From the NCBI GenBank assembly GCA_964598225.1, contig CAZRBG010000051.1, positions 1 through 43,209 of the forward strand: a DNA stretch of 43,209 bases. The letters run 5' to 3'. This DNA comes from SG8-4 sp964598225. GTDB taxonomy: Bacteria; Planctomycetota; Phycisphaerae; Sedimentisphaerales; Anaerobacaceae. Both the position numbers and the translations under genes were made by a program. Shown in pieces: positions 1-10,400 of this stretch. The number at the start of each line of letters is the position of its first letter. Position 1 is the first letter of the stretch. The notes beneath the pieces were generated by a model. The model had not been told where the DNA came from. It did not search any database and worked only from the letters and a program-made list of their open reading frames with translations.

Positions 1-2
1 GC

Positions 3-245
3 ATGACGGGCGGAACCATGGGTGGAATCGGCGGCATGACGGGCGGAACCATGGGCGGAATCGGCGGCATGACGGGTGGACTCGGCGGATTCGGCGGCAC
101 GACGGGAGGTTACGGCGGCACGACGGGAGGCTACGGCGGCACGACGGGAGGCTACGGCGGCACGACGGGTGGACTCGGCGGATACGGCGGCACGACGGGA
201 GGCTACGGCGGCACGACGGGAGGCTACGGTGGAATGATGGGCGGT
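3..245 (+). repeat. In-frame tandem repeat encoding Gly-rich heptads/undecads
   Basis: Two copies of a 33-base unit (MTGGTMGGIGG) are followed by several 21-base units built on gacgggaggctacggcggca (TTGGYGG). Copies are nearly identical at the DNA level, so the tract is recent or subject to slippage. It lies inside the secretin reading frame and is coding, not a CRISPR array. Confidence 0.85.
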
Positions 246-1349
246 GGCGGCATAATACAGGCCCAGAGCCTCGAACAGCTCATACAGGAGAGCATAGAAC
301 CGGAAAGCTGGTACGATCTCAGCGACACCGGTGAAGGTACTGTAACTCCCTATCCTTTGCAACAACCCAAGAAGCTCGCTGTCTACAACACACATGAAGT
401 TCATGAGGAAGTAGAGAAACTGCTCGAAGAGCTCCGTAAGGCACTGGGACATCAAGTCTCTATCGAAGCCAGATTCCTGGTCGTAAGCGAGAGCTTCCTC
501 GAAGACATAGGGCTCGATGTGGATTTCACGGTTAACGCCGGAACCCACTGGGGCCAGGTAACCGTCGAACAGGAGTCCGCTAATTTCACAGATCCGGAGC
601 CGACCTCGGTCCCACTCAGTCTGGGCGGCCTCGGCGCGGCCGCTTCCGTTAGTGGCGGTTACGGTTCGATACTCGACGACTTGCAGGTTTCGTTCCTTCT
701 GCGCGCAACCCAGGCTCACAGAGATGCCAAGTCGTTGAACGCTCCTGTGGCCAGCGTTCTGAGCGGAGAATCCGCCAGCTTCAGCATCAGCCAGCAGATG
801 ATATTTGCGCTTCCTCCGATTCAGACACCGGGGGTCACACAAGTGAGCGGCGTCGGCGGTACGGCAACCAATACGGGTCAGGGGAATGTCCCGCAGTACC
901 TACCAATCTCTCCTTCAAACGTGCTGAGCATTACCCCTATCATCACTCACGACAAGAAAAACGTATTGTTGAACATAATCACTACACGAAATGAATTCCT
1001 TGGGCTTAGAACCACTACTATCGAGACGCCTATTGTCGGCGGGGCCCAGGGCGGACAGGTCGTGTCATACGACGTCACGCTTCCCGACCAGGAAAATTCT
1101 TCGATGATGACGCGCGTCAGCGTGCCCGATCAGGGGACTCTATTATTGGGCGGCCAGAGAGTAACCGAGCAGGTTGAAACGGAGGCCGGTGTCCCGATAT
1201 TGAGTAAGCTGCCGATTGTTGGCAGGCTGTTCAGAAACCGCAGTACGATTAAAGACAGCAGGATATTGCTGATATTGGTCAAACCGGTCATTATCCTGCA
1301 GGAAGAGCGTGAGGCCGAGGCGATCGCCGCAATGGAGGGTGAATTATAG
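3..1349 (+). CDS. Secretin (GspD/PilQ-type outer-membrane pore), 5'-partial
   Basis: The C-terminal part of a secretin, the protein that forms the outer-membrane gate of type II secretion or type IV pilus systems. The gene is open at the left edge of the window; the ATG at 3 lies inside a repeat and is probably not the true start. Residues 1-82 are a Gly/Thr/Met/Tyr-rich tandem repeat (MTGGTMGGIGG units, then TTGGYGG heptads). A secretin-type region follows: VSIEARFLVVSESFLEDIG near residue 150 is typical of the segment before the beta-barrel, and VPDQGTLLLGGQRV ... GVPILSKLPIVGRLFRNRS ... LLILVKPVII near the C-terminus is the classical secretin signature. The family assignment is firm; whether the system is type II secretion or pilus-like cannot be decided here. 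The giant secreted protease gene starts 144 bases downstream on the same strand and could be a substrate (inference). Confidence 0.88.
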   Translation: MTGGTMGGIGGMTGGTMGGIGGMTGGLGGFGGTTGGYGGTTGGYGGTTGGYGGTTGGLGGYGGTTGGYGGTTGGYGGMMGGGGIIQAQSLEQLIQESIEPESWYDLSDTGEGTVTPYPLQQPKKLAVYNTHEVHEEVEKLLEELRKALGHQVSIEARFLVVSESFLEDIGLDVDFTVNAGTHWGQVTVEQESANFTDPEPTSVPLSLGGLGAAASVSGGYGSILDDLQVSFLLRATQAHRDAKSLNAPVASVLSGESASFSISQQMIFALPPIQTPGVTQVSGVGGTATNTGQGNVPQYLPISPSNVLSITPIITHDKKNVLLNIITTRNEFLGLRTTTIETPIVGGAQGGQVVSYDVTLPDQENSSMMTRVSVPDQGTLLLGGQRVTEQVETEAGVPILSKLPIVGRLFRNRSTIKDSRILLILVKPVIILQEEREAEAIAAMEGEL

Positions 1350-1493
1350 ATTCCCGGCAGTTGCAATGGAGTCTCTTGCGTGCGATAACTCCGCATTCTT
1401 GCAAAACAAAACCGGTAATGTGCAATCACGTTGGGCCAACACCGAGCGCCAACGATATCGGAAATTGACAAGTTGTATTTGAGAAAAGGGAGT

Positions 1494-4400
1494 ATGAAAC
1501 GGCAAATTCTGATTAGCTTATTGGCATTGGTCTTTGTTTCCGGTCTTGCGGGAGCGGCCAGCATGCCGTTGTACGGACTCTCCGACCCACTGCTGGAGGC
1601 GTCGGATGTCTATAAACAAAACGAGTTGATTGTGCGTTTCGCCGATCCGGACGCGGCGGCGCAAACGGCGACCGGACCGTGGTCCACCCAGACGGTCAGG
1701 AGCATGATGTCGTCTTCTATCATCCCCGGAGCAGAGGTGAAGAAGGTCTACGACAACGTCAAGCCCGGCCTGTCGGTCGTGAGGTTGCCGCAGGGCACAA
1801 GCGTTTTCAGTGCTGTGACTCAATTCAACGGCTCGGCCGATGTTGTCTACGCCGAGCCTAACTACAAGTACAAGCTGTTCCTTGTTCCCAACGATCCGAA
1901 CTATCCCGAGCAGTGGGCGCTGGACAACACGGGCCAGACCGGCGGCACTCCGGACGCCGACATCGACGCAAATGAAGCATGGGATATCACTACCGGCGAC
2001 CCGGAAATCATAATCGCCGTGACCGATACGGGCATCGACTACGAACATCCCGACCTTAAAGACAACATGTGGGTTAACCAAGCCGAGCTGAACGGCACGC
2101 CCGATGTGGATGATGACGGCAACGGGTACGTGGATGACATCTACGGCTACGATTTCGCAGGCGCCAGCTCGAGGCAGCTTGGCGATGGTGACAGCGATCC
2201 CAACGACAACTGGTTTCACGGCACCAACGTAGCCGGAATAGCCGGCGCGGTCGGTGATAACGAAATTGGTATCGCGGGTCTCTGCTGGAATGTTAAATTG
2301 ATGGCCCTTAAAGTTATCGCCGACGATTTCGCCATTGACCCGGACATCTTCGCCAGCGACGCCGTTGAAGCTATCAATTACGCCATTGACAACGGTGCTA
2401 AAATCATCAACGCTTCCTGGGGCGGCGAGAACTTCTCGCAGGCACTTTACGACGCCATCGAGGAAGCCGGTGACGCCGGGGCGCTGTTTGTAGCAGCGGC
2501 GGGAAACGATTTCGGCAATAACAACGATATAAACCCGGTTTATCCGGCCAGTTACGATCTCGACAACATTATCTCCGTTATGTCCACGGATCATAACGAC
2601 GAACCCGCTCCTTTCTCGAATTTCGGAGCAATTTCGGTTGACATAGCCGAGCCGGGAGAGCAAATCCTGAGCACCACACCGAGGACCGAGACTTTCCCAA
2701 TGACCGTTTTCGGTGTATCGACCAACTACGCAACTTTGAGCGGCACGTCACAGTCCGCTCCGTATGCTGCCGCAGCTTGCGCCTTGATTTGGACGGAATT
2801 CCCCACTCTGCCGAACAGCCTCGTAAAGGGCGTGCTCCTCAAATCGGTCGATCCCATAAATGTCGATCCGCGGTGCTGCGTTTCAAACGGCCGCATCAAT
2901 ATGTACAGCGCCCTGACGCTGATTCCGAAGGGAAAAGCGGGCAAAGTTCTCAACTCCAAACACGATCCCGCGGATCCTGCGAATCTTTACGAAACAATCC
3001 AGGACGCGATCGACGACGCCAACGAAGGCGACGTTCTGATTGCCGAGGCAAATTCACTGTTTATCGAAGCCATCGACTTCAAGGGCAAAGCAATAACCCT
3101 GCGAAGCGGCGATATAACCGATCCAAACGATGAAACACTCAGCCCTCATAACACATTACTGCTCGGTCTGCTCGATCCCGGCTCGGTGGTGACCTTTGCA
3201 AGCGGTGAAGGCCCGGATACTGTTATCCGCGGCATGAACATCAGTTGGGGAAGCGGCGACTACGGCGCCGGCATAAGCTGCTTCGAGTCCTCTCCGACAA
3301 TCGAAGACTGCATTATTACCAATAACTTTGCCGACTTCTACGGCGCCGGAATCGATTGTTACAAAGCCTCGCCGACTATCAGAAATTGTACGATCACCGG
3401 CAACCAGACGCTCGGAAGCGCCGGCATCGGAGCCGGAATAAACTGCGAGCAGGCCTCTCCGGTGATCGCTAACTGCCTTATCAGTAATAATACCACAACA
3501 AACGTCGGCGGTGGAATCGCCTGCTTCGAATCAAACCCGACCATCTATAATTGTGTGATTGCAAATAATGGAGCGGCCTTTGGCGGCGGCGGAATCGACT
3601 TGGATAATTCATCGCCGGTAATCGCCAACAGCACGATCATCGTCGACGATCCGAATGCGCCCAAGAATGGCGGTATCTCGTCAAAGAATGATTCCTTCCC
3701 CGCAGTAGCGAACTGCATCATCTGGGGTAACGGGGACGATCTGCTCAATACATCGGCAACGTATTCCTGTGTCGAAGATAACGATCCGGGTGAAGGCAAC
3801 ATTCACATCGAGCCGACATTTACAACGGGTCCCTTCGGCGACTATTATCTAAGTCAAATCGCAGCCGGCCAGCTAATCGACAGTTCATGCATCGATGTCG
3901 GTAACGCCGATGCCAATCCCGATCTCGGGATAAGTACTTATACGACGCGCACCGACGGCGTGCCCGACAGCGACACTCTGGACATGGGCGCGCACTATCC
4001 GGCAATACCGGCACCGCCTGTTAACTTGGATATTACGATTGTCGATGCTAATGAGCCGATCGATCCGAATCTTGCCAACGGCACGGTGGAGCCCGAGAGC
4101 GGCACGTTCCGGAAGTTCGAGATCGTCAAACTCATAGCACAACCGAAAGAGGGCTACAGAGTCAAAGCATGGACCGGCACGGATGACGATTCATCCACGA
4201 GCAATATTAACTATATTACAATGCTTGCCGATGCCGAGGTTACCGTTGAGTTCGAAGAAGTGCCGCTTTACAGGTTGCGCACGGAAGTCATCGGCGGCCA
4301 CGGAACGGTAAAGCCATACCTCAAGAGAGGTGAACTGTATCCCGACGGCACGGCGGTAACGGTCATAGCGATTGCCGACCGCAATTACATTGTGGATCGC

Positions 4401-7400
4401 TGGAGCGGGACTGACGACGATACGTCATTTGCCAGCACGAATACGGTCACGATGGATTCCGATAAAGACGTTACCATCCGGTTCCGTCAACCGAAAACCC
4501 TGCTCGTGCCCGGCCAATTCGCAAGCATCGACGCTGCGATCGAGGGTGCTCACAGGCACGGCGACACGATAGTCGTATCGCCGGGCGAGTACTCCGGGGG
4601 CTATGACTTCCAGGGCAAAGCGATTACTATCGCCAGCGCGCGTCCGGACGATCCCTGCTCCGTGGCTGCCACGGTAATCCGTACATCGCCCGGTTTCCCC
4701 GCTTTCATCTTCCAGAGCGGCGAAGGTAATGAGTCTGTCGTTGATGGATTCACAATTGTTGGACAGGGCGATCCCGGCAATGAGTTTTGGCCTTTCTTAA
4801 TACCCGACGGCGTTGGAACTCCCGGAGACCCGGCGCTCGGCGGAGCAATAAGCTGTCTTAACGGCAGCAGTCCGACGCTGGCGCACTTGGTCTTCAAAGA
4901 TGTGGTCGCCAGAGGTGACGACGGCGAGAACAATACTGAAACCCTGCCGGCTCCGGATCCCCCGCCGGATCCGCTCGATCCACTCGATCCCAACGATCCT
5001 CTGCCGCCTCCGGAGATTCCGGATCCGAACGATCCGAATCATTGGGCGCCGGAAGATCCGAACGAATTTCCACCGGGAGATCCGAACAGGCCGCCACAGC
5101 CTGATCCCAATGCGCCCGCACCCGGATTTGACGGTGAGGACGGCGCAGACGGTCTGCCCGGAGAACCGGGCATGGACGGTCTCGACGGTCTTGCAGGCAT
5201 GCCGGGAGGGGACGGCGGAGCAGGCTTCGGCGGCGCGATGTTCTTCGACGCCAACAGCTCGCCCGTGATCCTGAACTGTACGTTTATCAACTGCATGGCA
5301 ATCGGCGGTAACGGCGGCTTCGGCGGTCAGGGACAGGACGGCGGTGACGGCCAGGACGGCCAGCCCGGTCAGGACGGCCAGGAAGGCCAGGAAGGCGGAG
5401 AAGGCCTCAATGACGGAGAACAGGGCGCCGGCGGCGACGGCGGAAACGGCGGCGACGGCGGTCCCGGCGGTAACGGCGGCAGAGGCGGCGACGGAGGAAA
5501 AGGCGGCCAGGGCGGAGAAGCCCTCGGCGGCGCCATATACTTCGGCCCCAATTGCGCGCCTACGATGCAGTTCTGCAAGATTGTAAACTGCTCCACCCGT
5601 CAGGGACTCGGCAACCAAGGCGGAAACGCCGGCAACGGCGGAAACGGAGGCGCCGGAGCCGAAGCGGGTGAAGGCGCCGAAGGAGGCGACGGCAATCCCG
5701 CGGGCGCAGACGGCGAAGACGGTGCGCCCGGTCCCGGCGGCAACGGCGGAGACGGAGGCACCGGCGGTGACATGGGCGTCAACGGCCTGAATTCCTGGGC
5801 GGGCGCTATATACTTCGGCGAGAATTGCCGGCCTAATATGTCGGATATCCTGATAACCGACAACGCAGCCACAACACTTGTTCCGTTCTATACGTTCTCC
5901 GGCGGTAACGGCGGAGACGGCGGAGACGGCGGCGATGGCGAAGGGGACGCTCCAGGCGGTAACGGCGGCAACGGCGGTGACGGCGGAGACGGCGGAGACG
6001 AATTCCTCTTGGACCCGAATGACGCGAACGACCCTAACTTCGTCACCCCGGGCGCCGGCGGTGAGCCGGGCGAGCCCGGAGAAGGCGGCGAGCCGGGTGT
6101 GCCGGGTCTTGACGGTTTCCCAATGGATAGTTTCACGACCGGTTTCGGAGGCGCTACCTACTATGATCTGGGATGTAACCTCCGGATCAACGACTGCGTC
6201 TTCCGCAACAATACAACGAACGTAGAACGCGAACGTAGCACCGTCTCTCTGTTCTTCGGCTTCTTCGGAGGCGGCACCGGCGACGGCGGAGCCGAGTACT
6301 ACCAGAGCGATTGCACGGGTGTGCTTAACCGCGTCGATTTCAGAAGCAACACGACGGGTGCGGCCGGACGCGGCGGGGCCCAGTTCCTCAATCCATTCTG
6401 TTCGATTGAGGTAAATGACTGCAACTACGCCGACAATGCGTCAGGCGATAGCGGCGGCGGAATTTATTGCGTGTCCGACTGCGCGCTCGATATTCTTGAC
6501 AGCAGGCTCACAAACAACGTAAGCGTCGTCAGTGAAGATTCTGTGACCGTCGGCGGTGCGATATTCGCCGGAGGCGTATGGGATCCCAATGAACTCCAAT
6601 GGCACAACGGCGGCACTATTAACATAGAGGACAGTTTCTTCGGCAGCAACAGGGCCGCATTCGGAGGCGGTTTAGGCTGGCAAGGAGACGCTTCGGCAAT
6701 ATCAATCATCGACTCGACCTTAAGCAACAATACGGCCGAGCACGGCGGAGCCATGTTCTGGACTGGAGGCTCGCCCGTTATAACGGACTGCAGCTTTACC
6801 GGTAACCAGGCCAAAGCGCGCTGGTTCCGGCCCGATGACCTTGTTTCGCAGCAGAGACAGTCATCCTTCTTCTTCCTCGCGTCGGTTGAGCCCATTCCCG
6901 AAACCGCACGAGGCGGCGGCGGAGCAATCTTCTCCTGGGCGACGGACGCGATGATCGAGAATTCTGTCTTTACCAGCAACTCTTCCGGCGGCTCTGCCGG
7001 GGCGGTTTTCCTGGGCGGCGAGCCCGGCACATCAACGCTTCACAACTGCCTGATAAGAAACAACTCGGCGGTCACTGACGGCGGCGGCATAACCTCGTTC
7101 TGGTTCGCTGCGCCGACAATCTCCAACTGCACGATTGTTGATAACAATGTAAACGATCCGGGCAACCCCGCAAGGGGCAGAGGCGGAGGTCTGTCCTGCT
7201 CTTACGAGAGCGAGACGCTCCTGACCAATAGTATCCTCTGGAATAACAGCGGTACTCACGGCGATCAAATTGCTATCGGAAGCGACGCCGAGCCGATATT
7301 CCTGGACAGACCGGCGGCTCTGACGGTTTCGCATTCTATTATCCAGGGCGGACAAGATCCCGAGGCGGTCTTCGTTGAGCCGGGGCGCATATTGAACTGG

Positions 7401-10400
7401 CTCGAAGGCAATATCGACGCCGACCCGCAGTTTGCAATATCGGCATTCCTCAGCCCCGACAGCCCGGCGATCGACGCCGGAAGCGGTCCGGCTTCGCAGT
7501 TCGGTCTCGATGAAATGACAACGAGAACGGACGGCACCCCCGATACCGGCATCGTCGATATAGGCTACCACTATCCGATTAGCACAATACCGGGCGATCG
7601 ACATCTGTTGACTGTCAGGATCATCGGCGACGGCGGCACAGTAGAGGTCTTCGGCAAAGGCGGTACGCGGACAGCGGACGGCTGGTTGTTCGATAAGTTC
7701 ACAGTCGTCAAGCTGATCGCCGACGTCGAGACCGGCTACGAGCCGCGATGGATCGGCACCGACAACGACAGCACCGACGCTCTGGTTAATACGGTAACAA
7801 TGGACTCGGACAGAACCGTGACCCTTGAGTTCACGAGAACCGCCGGCAAAACAGTTACCGTTCCCGACGACTTCGCTAATCTCCAGGAGGCGGTTAACAA
7901 CGTCAATCCGGGCGATACGATCATACTCGATCCGGGTATACACTTCAGCAGTGGTGACGTTGTGATGCTCACGGTTAATGAGGACGTTACCATAACATCG
8001 AGAAATCCCGGCGATCCCAACGTGGTCTCGGCAACGATAATTGACGGCTACATAGGGACTAATCCCGAAACCAACATGGGAATCGTCTTTGAAAGTAACG
8101 TCACCTCCAAGACAGTTATTGACGGCATTACGATACAGAACTGCGGCGGAGATCTGGACCCCGGAGACCCCGGTGACAGAGACGACGGCCATCCCAACGG
8201 TTTTGACGGCACACCCGGAGAAGGTCCGGCGATACGAATCGAACCCGGCGCCAGCCCCATCATCAGAAACTGCATTATCAGAAACAACGAACTGAACGCA
8301 GGCGATGGCGGCGATGGTGTCGATGCTGAATCGGATCCCGCGTTTAATGCCGGTAGAGGCGGCTGGGGAGGCTGGGCGCTCGGAGGCGCTGTATGGTGCG
8401 GCCCCGACAGCAGTCCACAGTTCATCAACTGCGTGATCGAGAACAACACCGCCAGAGGCGGCGACGGAGGCAACGGCGGCAGCGGAGGCGATGCCGATGG
8501 AGGTTCTGCAAATTACGGAGGCAATTACAGTCGTTCTGACACGTTCTTTTTCGATCCCATTTCCGAAGGCGCTCCCATTGAGTTCGTGGACAACCTCTGG
8601 GAGGCTATGCAATGGGACTTCGCATTGTTTTACAGAGATATATATGACAGACCTAATCTGACGTCCTTCTTAGGCGATCACCGCAGGTATACCGCTTATG
8701 GCGGCGGCGTGTACTGTGACATCAGAAGTAACGTTTCGTTCGTGGATTGTGAAATCCGCGGCAACCGCACGTTTGGCGGAATGACCGGCGAAGGGGGCGA
8801 TATTGCCGGCTCGGACAGACCTTTGGAGCCTATTCTCGCCTTCGAGCTGCCGAGTTTCGGTGCAGGCGTGTATTGCGCAACAGACTCTATGGTAACTTTC
8901 ACAGGTTGTACATTCGAAGACAACATCGCTTCGGAGGTGTCCGCAGGAGCAGACCCCAATCACCGTCTGGATCCGTATGTCGGTTTCGGGGGCGGCGTCG
9001 GAGGCCAGGTTGACGCAACCATTGTCTTCGTCGACTGTAATTTCGTTGACAACGAAGCCGATACAGGCGGGGGCGTGTATCTCGACACTGTGGAAACCAC
9101 GATTATGGACTGCAACTTCGTGGCAAACACGGCGCTGCGAGGCGCCGGCTTAGCCAGCACCGAGAGCCTGATCGACGTATTCAGCTCTGAGTTCATCGGC
9201 AACAACGCTACCGTGGACGTCAACGATCCCAACAATGTGTCCGGAGATATTCTCGCCAGCGGGGCCGGACTTTACTGCCTGTTGGGCGGGCTGAACGTCC
9301 GCGACTGCAATGTAGCCGGCAACACCGCCGACTTCTCCGGAGGCGGTGCATACCTGCGCGATGTTGACAAAGCATCGTTTATCAATAACCTTATTACTGA
9401 AAACCTGGCCGGCAGAGACGGCGGCGGCCTGTCGATAAACTGGTTTGCCGACGCAGTCATAGCCAATTGCACGTTCGCAAACAATGCCACACCCGGAACT
9501 CTCGGCCAGCCCGAGAATACGGGTTTCGGCGGCGGACTGTTCACTTCTCACGGCAACAACGCCCTGGTGACCGACAGCATCTTCTGGAATAACTTCGGCC
9601 CCAGGGGCAACGCAATGGCCGTGGGCGGCAACTTCGATTCCGATAAACAGCCCTCCACACTCACCGTCACTCACAGTCTTGTCAAGGACGGAAGGAGCGG
9701 AGTCTGGGTTGAGCCGGGCTCGACTCTCAACTGGGCTGCCGGCAACATCAGTAACGATCCTCTGTTCGCAACCGGGAGGCAGGATGACTTCTATCTCAGT
9801 CAGACCGCCTCCGGACAGGGACGTAACAGTCCGGCCGTCGACGCTGGCAGCGATTACGCAAGCAGAGTAGGCCTGACAGGTTATACAACCCGCACCGATG
9901 AAGTGCGCGATACGGGAATCGTGGATATAGGATATCACCATGCGAAGCGGCAACCTTGCAGACTCAGTGATATCGCGTTCGACGGAATTATTGACTTCCG
10001 CGATTTCGCCAGAGTTGCCGAGTCGTGGCTCGACCAGTCCTGTTCGCCATCGAATGCATGGTGCCGGGGCGCCGACATCACAGCCGATGAGAGCGTTGAT
10101 TTCAGAGACGTGCTCTTTTTGGCCGATTGCTGGCTCGTAAGGGATACGCTGCCGCCGACGCCCAATCCGAGCGAATGGGAAACCGAACCTAATGTGGTAT
10201 CGGCCGGCGCGATAAGGATGACAGCGGAAACCTCTTTGGATGCCTGGGGCTGGACTGTCGAGTACTTCTTCGAGTGCATTGACGGCGACAGTGGTTGCAC
10301 CGACAGCGGCTGGCGGACGAACCCGACTTATACCGACACTGGTTTGACTTCGGGAGTGCAATACGGCTACCGGGTAAGGGCCAGAGATGGCGCCGGCAAT

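Noticed and set aside
3..245. Regularly spaced repeats resembling a CRISPR array
   Set aside because: Units are contiguous, coding, Gly-rich and in frame with the secretin; there are no unique spacers.
1431..1493. Upstream start for the giant protease
   Set aside because: It would bury the signal peptide behind 21 polar residues, and the ribosome site fits the ATG at 1494.
5369..5596. Pro/Ser-rich minus-strand frames (PPSPPF repeats) opposite the Gly-rich inserts
   Set aside because: Direct complement of Gly codons in the collagen-like tracts; no independent evidence of expression.
7032..8612. 526-codon minus-strand frame opposite the giant protease
   Set aside because: Antisense of beta-helix repeats with no recognisable domain.
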